Source: Spirodela intermedia
Taxonomy: Eukaryota > Streptophyta > Magnoliopsida > Alismatales > Araceae
Assembly: GCA_902729315.2 (NCBI GenBank)
Contig: LR746278.1
Span: 3,853,501-3,917,500, forward strand
DNA length: 64,000 bases
Direction: 5' to 3'
Positions 34,047 through 43,796 of the stretch are shown piece after piece (position 1 is the stretch's first letter; the number at the start of each line of letters is the position of its first letter). The notes under the pieces were generated by a model, which was not told where the DNA came from, did no database searches, and saw only the letters and a program-made list of their open reading frames with translations. A program made the translations under genes and the position numbers.

Positions 34047-36566
34047 ATGCATGGTAGAAGATCCTTGCATCCAAGGCTAGAAAATCCTTTCATTATTTCA
34101 TTCAAAAATAAAAATCCAAAAGAAAAATTAATTTTGATGGATCCTGAAGGAAGTACAGGTCAAACTGAGAACAATCCTATGGCCATGAAAAATCATTATA
34201 TCCCTGATTCATTTCAAAGAGCATCTAATATTAGAGTCCCATTAGCACCCACTGTTAAATTCGAAATAAATCCAGGAATTTTTCAAATGCTCCCTAATTT
34301 TCATGGATTGCCTTTAGAGGAACCTCATCAGCACTTAGAAAAATTTCATATGGTCTGTGATTTAGTTAATCTCCCTCAAGTTACACCGGAAATTATTAAG
34401 ATGAAATTATTCCCTCATACACTTAGGGACAAAGCTAGTCATTGGCTATCCACATTAGATAGAGAATTAACTAGCTGGAAAGATATAGAACAGGCCTTTC
34501 TTCGAAAATTTTATCCTTTAGGAAAAACTCAAAATATGAGAAAACATATATGGAGTTTTTCTCAAAGACCAGGAGAAACTTTGCATCAGACATGGGAAAA
34601 ATTCAAAGATTTACTTAGAAAGTGTCCTCATCATGCTATACCCAAGTGGCAGCTCAATAGAATTTTTTATGATGGATTATTAGAACAACATAGAAATATG
34701 GTTGATTCTATATGTGGAGGAGCTTTTATGGAGAAAACTCCTGATGAGATTTACAGTCTTTATGAGAATTTAAGTGAAAATTCTAGAGATCAAGCCTCTT
34801 TTGAATTATATGACAAGGAAATGAAGAGAGAAATTTATGAATTGCATCATGATGATGATTCTAAACTTAGAAATGAGGTTAATCAGATTAATCAAAGATT
34901 AGAAAAAATTGATTTACTTATTGATAATATTAGAAAGCCTTTTAACCCTCAACTTAATTCGAATAGTACATGTCCTATGTATGGTGAAAATGATTATTCT
35001 GAACTTCAATGTTATAATTTAGATCAATCATTTCACCCTATGCAAGAACAAGTGCAAGTAGCTCACGGTTTTAATAGAAATAGGGAAAATTTTTCAAATT
35101 CTTATAATCCTAATTGGAGGAATAATTTTTCATGGAGAGACCCAAATAATATTCAAAATCCAGAAGCACTTAGACCCAATTCAAACTCTGAATTTCGTCC
35201 AAAACAAGAAAATAGATTTCAGAAAAATCAGCCCTCTCAAACCCAACCTGATGCTATGGAAATGATGCAGCAAATGAGCCAAATGATGCAACAAACTATG
35301 AATCAAATGATGCAACAAACTATGAATCAAATGATGCTTCATCAGAAACAAATTATAGAGGCTCTTGGGAATAAGAGAGAAGAGGGACAGCTACCTAGTC
35401 AGCCCATAGAAAATTCAGAAAACTGTCCAACAGTAAGATTTCAGCAAGAAGAGTCTAACTGGATAAATTTAGAAAAAAACCCACGAAATGAAAATGTTAG
35501 GACAGTGAATACATTGAGTGAGAATATTTTACCTGATCCTTATTTCCAATTATTAGAAGAAATTGATGATCCATTAGAAGTAAATGAGGATATTAAGGGC
35601 AAAAATATAGTAGCAGAAAATTTGAATAAAATCATTTATTGCTCACAATTGATGAATGAATATAGTGAGGATGATGAGGAGAAAGAACCCTTAGATGAAG
35701 AAACAGCGACTGATCATAGAAAAATCATCCAAATTTCAGTAGAAGGGAGTAAGGACAGAAATGAAGAAAAATATATTTCAGGGGAGGAAAAATCAATTGA
35801 TTTGGGAGATGTAGGAGACGAAATTAATGAATCTAATCATAATTTTGCAGCCATGGATGTTGATTGTGAGGATGATGATGTATATCATATACCAAAATTA
35901 AAAGATAGCTCTTGGGAAGATGAAGAATTTGATGAGTTGAGAAACGAAAAGCTAGAAAAAGAATTGATTCAACTAATGGGAACAAGCAAAAATAATAGAT
36001 GTGAATATAGAAATAATTTTGGAGGAGAAAATTTGAATTTTACTGAATTCATTAGATCTGAGATTAAAGAAGACAATCCTTCCATCCTTCAAAACCCACA
36101 GCCCATTAGAATTATTTCTAAGCTTGAAATATTTCACTCCTCACAAATTGAACAAATATGTATGGAAGATAAAATGGAGCAGGGAAAGATTATGCAGATA
36201 AAAGAAGACATTAAGAAATGGGTGAGTGGAAGAATTAGAGATACCAATTTAGATGAAAAAATTTTAGATTGGGCAAGAGCTAATCTGAAAATTATACGGC
36301 CTGATCACATTTTATGGTTTATTAATAGAAAGTATTTATTAATGAATGAGAGCCTAACAAAACAAGATAGAAATAAGGAAAGATTCTTTTCAAAATGGAA
36401 ATATTATTTTTGGGAAAATTTTGTTAATTTCCATTTTGTTTTGGCTGAAAGTATGTCAAGGTATATATATGAAGTATATGAATTTATGCTAAATCTGAAA
36501 AAGAATATCATAAAACTTACCTTGGGATACAAATATATTTTGATGGCCATAGATCAGCTTATATGA
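34047..36566 (+). CDS. Gag-like protein of element II, intact, 839 residues
   Basis: Uninterrupted ORF from the first ATG (34047). A TTG nine bases earlier is in frame but is not a eukaryotic start. Residues about 80-235 fit the plant retrotransposon gag (capsid-like) domain, including HWLSTLDRELTSWKDIEQAFLRKF-like sequence and IWSFSQRPGETL. Near residue 308 a zinc-knuckle remnant reads CPMYGENDYSELQC: both outer cysteines remain, but the second Cys and the His are Tyr. A Met/Gln-rich tract follows (about 403-433), containing a tandem 8-residue repeat, then a long acidic region (about 540-640). The C-terminal 200 residues, ending in an aromatic-rich segment, match nothing I recognise. There is no DSGA protease motif and no pol. 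It presumably forms virus-like particles and packages element RNA, with enzymes supplied in trans. Confidence 0.88.
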   Translation: MHGRRSLHPRLENPFIISFKNKNPKEKLILMDPEGSTGQTENNPMAMKNHYIPDSFQRASNIRVPLAPTVKFEINPGIFQMLPNFHGLPLEEPHQHLEKFHMVCDLVNLPQVTPEIIKMKLFPHTLRDKASHWLSTLDRELTSWKDIEQAFLRKFYPLGKTQNMRKHIWSFSQRPGETLHQTWEKFKDLLRKCPHHAIPKWQLNRIFYDGLLEQHRNMVDSICGGAFMEKTPDEIYSLYENLSENSRDQASFELYDKEMKREIYELHHDDDSKLRNEVNQINQRLEKIDLLIDNIRKPFNPQLNSNSTCPMYGENDYSELQCYNLDQSFHPMQEQVQVAHGFNRNRENFSNSYNPNWRNNFSWRDPNNIQNPEALRPNSNSEFRPKQENRFQKNQPSQTQPDAMEMMQQMSQMMQQTMNQMMQQTMNQMMLHQKQIIEALGNKREEGQLPSQPIENSENCPTVRFQQEESNWINLEKNPRNENVRTVNTLSENILPDPYFQLLEEIDDPLEVNEDIKGKNIVAENLNKIIYCSQLMNEYSEDDEEKEPLDEETATDHRKIIQISVEGSKDRNEEKYISGEEKSIDLGDVGDEINESNHNFAAMDVDCEDDDVYHIPKLKDSSWEDEEFDELRNEKLEKELIQLMGTSKNNRCEYRNNFGGENLNFTEFIRSEIKEDNPSILQNPQPIRIISKLEIFHSSQIEQICMEDKMEQGKIMQIKEDIKKWVSGRIRDTNLDEKILDWARANLKIIRPDHILWFINRKYLLMNESLTKQDRNKERFFSKWKYYFWENFVNFHFVLAESMSRYIYEVYEFMLNLKKNIIKLTLGYKYILMAIDQLI

Positions 36567-36606
36567 TATAAGAGCTGTCCAGCTGGAGACATTAAATTCA
36601 GCGCTG

Positions 36607-36624
36607 CATGGGAGGCAACCCATG
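36607..36624 (+). other. Conserved hairpin after gag, element II
   Basis: A 6-bp perfect stem CATGGG/CCCATG with loop AGGCAA lies 41 bp past the gag stop. Its preservation in elements I and II, and largely in III, suggests an RNA function. Confidence 0.6.
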
Positions 36625-36895
36625 GTTTTTATTTCATTTTGTTTGATCTCTGTTTTTCTTAGAATTTCGCAGTACTTGTTTCTGTGTTTGTTTTTCTTTC
36701 GAAAAAGTGCAGGAGGAGGAGTGTAAGATGAAGTGGAAAATTAAAAACGAGGTTGAGGTGATGTCTTTCTGAGCTTCATCATTTATGAAAATATTTTTAA
36801 TGCTTAACTTTGCAGATATGCATGCTTCACTTGAAAATTATATTTTCTGCATATTCTGTTTCGAGTTTTCTGTGTCATTGAGGACAATGTCATTT

Positions 36896-36911
36896 TTAAG
36901 TTGGGGGGTGA
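36896..36911 (+). other. Internal polypurine tract, element II
   Basis: TTAAGTTGGGGGGTGA lies about 1.26 kb before the 3' LTR, preceded by a small CATTG/CAATG hairpin. It is nearly the same as the terminal tract. Equivalent tracts occur in element I (31839-31854) and in the Athila-like relics (3371-3386 and A2). Confidence 0.6.
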
Positions 36912-37611
36912 AGTATTCATTATTAATTTATGCTGTAGGACGATTAAGAACATGTGTTTGCATTTTATTCAACTTAGAACAGCAACTAAAAAAAATAAAA
37001 ATAAAATAAAATTCGGAAAAACTGCAACATCTATTTTCTGGTTTTCTGTTAGGAACAACAGACTGTCAAAAACAGCAGATGAAAAAACAACCCGAAATTT
37101 GAAATTCTAGAGACCCTTTTCTCACATTTCAATCCCGTAGACATATATTACTGAAATTCGAAATTACAGCTATAAAGAAGATAGTTTTGATTTATTTTTG
37201 ACAAATTTATTGCTGCTAAAATAGAACTGAAAACAGAAAACAGAACTGTCAGAACTATCTAATTTACAAATTCCTTACATCATATTGCATGCATGAAAAA
37301 TTAAATCAATTAGATTGATTGATACCAAAAGATACTAGGAAGATTATTATTGAGTCAAAAGAATGATCTGGTAGCATGAAATGTTGGAATACTCCTTGGA
37401 TACATGATAGATAACACGGATTTGATTTTACAGATTTTCACTTCATGATCTTGATGGATAATATTTACTTGATGTGAAAATTTGATTGATCATTTGAGTT
37501 TAATGGAGATTTTTGCACCCTGATCTATAGGACTTGTGAGGAGAAATCACTTATTTCAAAAAACAAAAAAGAAAAAAAAAAAAGAGAGAGCAATGTGAAA
37601 AATCTAGAAAC

Positions 37612-37768
37612 GAAGAGTACACATGGAGGGTGTGAGACATCATTCTCATTGTCGAAAATCGTGCATAGAAAAACACTTGCTGAAAAATAAGTGGATAAAG
37701 TGAAAGCCCTGAAAATGAAGAGTACACATGGAGGGTGTGAGACATCATTCTTATTGTCGAAATTTGTC
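37612..37768 (+). repeat. 105-bp direct repeat in the 3' region of element II
   Basis: A block of about 50 bp beginning GAAGAGTACACATGGAGGG occurs at 37612 and again at 37717. The same pair is found in element I at 40446 and 40551. Confidence 0.85.
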
Positions 37769-38161
37769 TACAGGAAAAGCTACTTATCCACTATTTATAA
37801 AAAAAAAAAAAGAAGGAAGAAATATAGTGCAAACTTCAAAAATTAAGTCATAGAAAAAGGGAAATGTAAGATCAATATTATTCTTGGATGAGTATTGATA
37901 ATTGGAACATCTTGTAAATACATCTATGAGTGAAGAAGTGATAAAGATGTGAATAGAAGAAGTGAAGTCTAGATTGTTATTCCAAGGAGTGTTTAAACAT
38001 TTAAGTGCTTGACATCATTCTTAAATACTTGATATAAGAATCCAAAGTGTTTAAAGGTGCATCATTTCTAATTGTATTTCTTTTCTGTATTGAAATATGA
38101 TGTTTGAGATTTGTAAATTTTTATTTTTGTAATTCCATTGCTAAGGGACTAGCAATGATTT

Positions 38162-38174
38162 AACTTGGGGGGTG
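38162..38174 (+). other. Terminal polypurine tract of element II
   Basis: AACTTGGGGGGTG directly abuts the 3' LTR, the position expected for the plus-strand primer. Confidence 0.8.
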
Positions 38175-39962
38175 TGATAAGTCTTCATTATCATGAGTTA
38201 ATAATTAGTAAATAATATAGTTTTAGCCTTAACTCATGATAAATAGACTTATATTTGTGTTAAAGCATGAAAAGTGGTTTTCAGTTGATTAACGTTAATT
38301 TTTGGGTAATTATGTGATTTTATACGATTTTTACAGTCTTAGTTTTGAGATAAATGAAGAACAAGAAATAAAAATAAAAATATTGCAAAATGGGGAACCC
38401 GCCGGCCAGCCGGGCCCGCAAGCGGGTCGGAAGCGCAGTCGGGGAGTAGCCGCGAGCAGGGGCTCGAGCGGCTTGCTTGGATCGATAGGGGCACGTGTGC
38501 GCCACTCCCCTTCCACGTCACCGGTGGCCAGCCGGCTGTGGGGCAAGGAGTGGTCGTACACGCGAGAGAAGAGACTTTGCCTTACAAAGCTAACATTACT
38601 ATATATTCGCCCGAAAAATCGGTGCACAACCGATGTGGGACTAAACCCCCGTCACACCTTGTTCAGGGGCGGGCGACCGCCGCGGGTTCGAATCCTCCCA
38701 GAGTCAAAATTCATATATTTTTAACTGATTATCGCGACTTTCCTGCAGATCGCCGCTGAAGGATTAAGCAACCAGAATCGTTGGATCATCGGCGAAAATC
38801 TCGTCAACGCAATTCGCGGAGCATTGCTACTAAAGTTGCTGAACGATTCACGATAAAAGGATCGCGAATCCATCGAGTAAATCATCTCCGATTGATCGAC
38901 GAACAAGCCGTCGTCGGGAAGAGGACGATCCGTCGGGAGACAAGTCGCCACCTCCTGAGAGCGTACCAGATGCGATGAAGAGCCTCCTCTTGCTGCGCGG
39001 ACCTGAGGATGAAGCTCCCTAACACGCGCCTCACCTCCATCCCGCCCCTCTCCGTCGGGTGACAGCCGCCGGAGAGCCGCAAAGTCGCCGTTTTTCCGCT
39101 CCGCCGGGTGACAGCCGCCGGAGACGATTCGACGACCCACTTCATTGGTCTCTAGACTTCGCGAGAAGATCTAGAGATTGCCCACGTCGTCTTTGTCCAA
39201 GGAGAGCCTTCGAGGCCGTAGACACTGCACGACGACCCTCCCGAACGCTCAGGATTCCGGTGCATCGCCGACGCGTCGCCGTCGCGACGCCGGAACTCTG
39301 TTTTCCTGCTTTATCTAGAGACTGCCCACGTCGTCTTTGTCCAAGGAGAGCCTTCGAGGCCGTGGACACTGCACGACGATCCTCCCGAACGCTCAGGATT
39401 CCGGTGCATCGCCGACGCATCGCCGACGCATCGCCGTCGCGACGCCGGAACTCTGTTTTCCTGCTTTCAATTTAATTTACGCTTCATTTAGTGATACTTT
39501 GTTGATTTTTATTTACCAAACTATACTTCGTTCAACTACGATTCTTCCGGCTTTTACAGATCTTAATTTGATTAATTGAGTCGTCTGTAATCGCCTACGT
39601 AAGAATCGCCGGGCGGAACTGTGTTTCCGCCTGATTCGCGTTCGCCGGGCGCTGACGTCATCCTGACGTCCGCACCCTTATTTCCTTTTTTTTTCGTGAA
39701 TTTTAAATATATTTCCTTTTTATTTTCTAGTATAAAATTCGTAAGAAAATCGTACTCATTGAGAAAAATTCTGAATAATTACCAGATATTATATTACATC
39801 CCTGTGATCGACCTAGAAAATTACCGCTATTTTTGGAATTTTTATTGAATTATAATTGATATATTTATTTAGAAATACTTCTAAATATCCGAAAATTCGT
39901 ATTTTCTAGTTTTATAAATTTTATATTTGCGTGATTTAACATACAACGACTGAGTCACGTCA
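38175..39962 (+). repeat. 3' LTR of element II
   Basis: 1788 bp. It is collinear with the 5' LTR, including the 145-bp tandem duplication (39170-39313, 39314-39467) and the terminal hairpin (38177-38252). It has an extra CGCCGACGCAT unit near 39420. Confidence 0.93.
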
Positions 39963-39967
39963 ACCCT

Positions 39968-41006
39968 TTTCTCACATTTCAATCCCCTAGATATATATTA
40001 CTGAAATTCGAAATTAAAACTATAAAGAGGATAGTTTTGATTTATTTTTGACAAATTTATTGTGGCTAAAAATAAACTGAAAAAAGAAAATAGAACTGTC
40101 AGAACTATCTAATTTACAAATTCTTTACATCATATTACATGCATGAAAAATTAAATCAATTAGATTGATTGATACCAAAAGATACTAGGAAGATTATTAT
40201 TGAGTCAAAAGAATGATCTAGTAGTATGAAATGTTGGAATACTCTTTGGATACATGATAGATAACATGGATTTGATTTTACAAATTTTCACTTCATGATC
40301 TTAATGGATAGTATTTACTTGATGTGAAAATTTGATTGATCATTTAAATTTAATGGAGATTTTTGCACCCTGATCTATAGGATTAATGAGGAGAAATCAC
40401 TTATTTCGAAAAAAAAAGAGAGAGCAATGTGAAAAATCTAGAAACGAAGAGTACACATGGAGGGTGTGAGACATCATTCTCATTGTCGAAAATCGTGCAT
40501 AGAAAAACACTTGCAGAAAAATAAGTGGATAAAGTGAAAGCCCTGAAAATGAAGAGTACACATGGAGGGTGTGAGACATCATTCTTATTGTCGAAATTTG
40601 TCTACAGGAAAAGCTACTTATCCACTATTTATAAAAAAAAAAAAAGAAGGAAGAAATATAGTGCAAACTTCAAAAATTAAGTCATAGAAAAAGGGAAATG
40701 TAAGATCAATATTATTCTTGGATGAGTATTGATAATTGGAACATCTTGTAAATACATCTATGAGTGAAGAAGTGATAAAGATGTGAATAGAAGAACTGAA
40801 GTGTAGATTGTTATTCCAAGGAGTGTTTAAACATTTAAGTACTTGGCATCATTCTTAAATACTTGATATAAGAATTCAAAGTGTTTAATGGTGCATCATT
40901 TCTAATTATATTTTTTTTGTATTGAAATATGATGTTTGAGATTTGTAAAATTTTATTTTCGTAATTCCATTGCTAAGGGACTAGCAATGATTTAAGTTGG
41001 GGGGTG
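39968..41006 (+). other. Remaining 3' region of element I
   Basis: It is collinear with 37120-38174 of element II and contains the 105-bp direct repeat (40446-40602). It ends in the polypurine tract TTAAGTTGGGGGGTG just before the LTR. Confidence 0.9.
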
Positions 41007-42569
41007 TGATAAGTCTTCATTATCATGAGTTAATAATTAGTAAATAATATAGTTTTAGCCTTAACTCATGATAAATAGACTTATATTTGTGTTAAAGAAT
41101 GATTTTTTGTTTTCAATTGATTAACGTGAATTTTTGGGTAATTATGTGATTTTATACAATTTTTACAGTCTTACTTTTGAGACAAATCAAGAACAAGAAA
41201 TAAAAATAAAAATATTGCAAAAATGGGGGGACCCGCCGGCCAGCCGTGCTCGCAAGCAGCTCGGAAGCGCAGTCGGGGAGTAGCTGCGAGCAGGGGCTCA
41301 AGCGGCTTGGCTTGGGGACCGACTGACACGCGTACGCCACTCCCCTTCCACATCACTAGTGGCCAGCCGGCTATGGGGCAAGGAGTGGTCATACACGTGA
41401 GAGAAGGGACTAACCCCCGTCACACCTTCCTCAAAAGAGGCGGGCGATTGGCGTGGGTTCGAATCCTTCCAGAGTCAAAATTCATATATTTTTATTTGAT
41501 TATTGCGACTTTCTTGCAGATGGCTGGGGAAGGATTAAGCAACGAGAATCGCTGGATCATCGGCGAAAATCTCATCAACACGATTCGCAAAGCATTGCTA
41601 CTAAAATTGCTGAACGATTCACGATAAAAGGATCGCGAATCCATTGAGTAAATCATCTCCGATTGATCGACGAACAAGCCGTCGTCAGGAAGAGGACGAT
41701 CCGCCGGGAGACCAGTCGCCACCTCCAGAGAGCGTACCAGATGCGATGAAGAGCCTCCTCTTGCTGCGCGGACCTAAGGATGAAGCTCCTTAACACGCGC
41801 CCCACCTCCATCCAGCGCCTCTCTGTCAGGTGACAGCCGCCGGAGAGCCGCAAAGTCGCCATTTTTCCACTCCGCCGGGTGACAGCCACCGGAGACGATT
41901 TGACGACTCACTTCATTGATCTTTAGACTTTGCGAGAAGATCTAGAGATTGCCCACGTTGTCTTTGTCCAAGGAGAGCCTTCGAGGCCGTGGGCATTGCA
42001 CAACGATCCTCCCGAACGCTCACGATTTCGGTGCATCGCCGACGCATCGTCGTCGCGACGCCGGAACTCTGTTTTCCTGCTTTCAATTTAATTTACGCTT
42101 CATTTAGTGATACTTTGTGTGATTTTAATTTACCAAACTATATTTCGTTCAATTATGATTCTTCTGGCTTTTACAGATCTTAATTTGATTAATTAAGTCA
42201 TCTGTAATCGCTTACGTAAGAATCGCCGGGTGGAACTCTATTTCTGCTGTTTGCTAGGAGCTGACATCATCCTGACGTCTGCACCCTTATTTCCTTTTTT
42301 TCGTGAATTTTAAATATATTTTCTTTTTATTTCCTAGTATAAAATTTGTAAGAAAATCGTATTCATTGAGAAAAATTCTGAATAATTACCAGATATTATA
42401 TTACATCCCTGTGATCGACCTAGAAAATTATCGCTATTTTTGGAATTTTTATTGAATTATAATTGATATATTTATTTAGAAATACTTCTAAATATCCGAA
42501 TATTCGTATTTTCTAGTTTTATAAATTTTATATTTGCGTGATTTATTGTACAACGACTGAGTCACGTCA
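41007..42569 (+). repeat. 3' LTR of element I
   Basis: 1563 bp, the same length as the 5' LTR at 27234, and lacking the 145-bp duplication of element II. Differences from the 5' LTR look more numerous than those between the element II LTRs, which agrees with the nesting order. Confidence 0.93.
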
Positions 42570-43796
42570 CACCCCTTATTTTGCTTTATTTGATGAGATT
42601 TAATTTGTGGAGATTAGGCAACAGAATCAAGTTGAGGCACTAACACATGACATCATCAAATGAGGAGATCAGAAGTTGTTAAGAACATCCACACAATCAT
42701 CAATGGATCTCAACATTTAAGAAGATCATACTTATTGAGCGATTAGACTCTTGCCTAATATTTTCGTAGCCAAAAAGATAGAAATGCCCTCATTTAATCA
42801 CAGTTCTACAAATGTATTCCCATCCTCTCATGTAAACCCTTACGCATTTAAGCTGCTATTTAGAGGCAAAAGAACGAACTTTGAATGTCCCGACATTTAG
42901 TCGGCTAAATGAAACCATATTGAGGTTTTACATCAATCTAGACGTGTTAGAGTTGATTTAAGCTTTGTTTTGTAGCTAAGATCATTAGGGAAGCATACTC
43001 AAAGTGGAAACTATCTAGCCTTTGTGAAATATAGAGGCCTGAGGTAAGTTCTCCAAGTCCAATATGTTTTGAGTGTGAACAACAATCTAGCTTCTGTAGT
43101 TTTGAACATATAGAAATATAGTGTTAACTTTGTCTCACAAATCGTTTGTGAGTGTTTTCCCCATTTTTAGTTGTCATCTACATCGCTGAACCATTGTTTC
43201 CCCCTTTTTTGACAGTGAAAATTCTTCTTATTTGTCATCACCTCTCTTTTGAACTCGTTTGATTTAAATAGTAACTAAGTACATCTAATTCTCATTCCTT
43301 GTCGATCGACCTCGAGCTTACCACAATATTTACCTATTTTAGTATTTTTATTTGATACATTTGTGATTATAAATATTTTTGATCAACTAATTTTGGGGCT
43401 TTCAATGACCCTTGATTTCGTTTTATCAACTGACACCGTTCCTAGGGAATGAGTGCCATTAGACGTGAGTAGCTTTTTAATTGAGTTAAATTCCCATTAT
43501 TATTTATTTTAAAGAACAAATTTATAGAATATCCAATCATTAATAGGTCTGTTTTCAAAAATTTTCATAATCTATCATTGAGATAGTTATATAAATCTTT
43601 ACTGAAATAGAAGTTTACAATGTTCATTGTATTTCTTTAAATATTTTGAATTGATTTTTTTATATATAGACTGAATTTGTATTTTTAAATTTGAAGTAGT
43701 CAAGGTGAAAGTGTTTGGTATACTTACTTTATTCACTATTTTAATTTCCTGTATTTCTTTCTTTTCTCTTTATCAATACTCACTGAGCCATATTCT
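42570..43796 (+). mobile_element. LTR remnant and leader of the Athila/Tat-like element
   Basis: This follows the target duplication of element I. It ends with a degenerate primer site at 43431-43448 (TGACACCGTTCCTAGGGA, five mismatches to the tRNA-Asp site). The preceding sequence to about 43428 is therefore probably LTR, its 5' part lost or displaced by the insertion. The rest is leader to the gag ATG at 43797. Confidence 0.55.

Larger units (their letters stand above)
32060..39962 (+). mobile_element. Complete gag-only LTR retrotransposon II (inner), TR-GAG-like
   Basis: A full-length element of 7903 bp. It has LTRs at 32060-33831 and 38175-39962, a tRNA-Asp primer site at 33837-33854, one intact 839-codon gag-like ORF, a 1.6-kb 3' noncoding region with two polypurine tracts, and a perfect target duplication ACCCT (32055-32059 and 39963-39967). 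Its internal region has no protease, RT, RNase H or integrase, so it is non-autonomous. The architecture matches the published TR-GAG class. It inserted into element I, a member of its own family. Its LTRs differ at a few tens of positions by eye, so insertion was fairly recent but not current. Confidence 0.95.
27234..42569 (+). mobile_element. Gag-only LTR retrotransposon I (outer), interrupted by element II
   Basis: It is bounded by two LTRs of equal length (27234-28796 and 41007-42569, 1563 bp each) and flanked by a perfect 5-bp target duplication CACCC (27229-27233 and 42570-42574). Internal sequence is 28797-32059 and 39968-41006, about 4.3 kb, with one gag-like ORF that is now broken. 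No protease, RT or integrase is found. Element II is inserted in its 3' noncoding region. Removing element II and one target copy restores a continuous 3' region matching that of element II. Confidence 0.95.
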
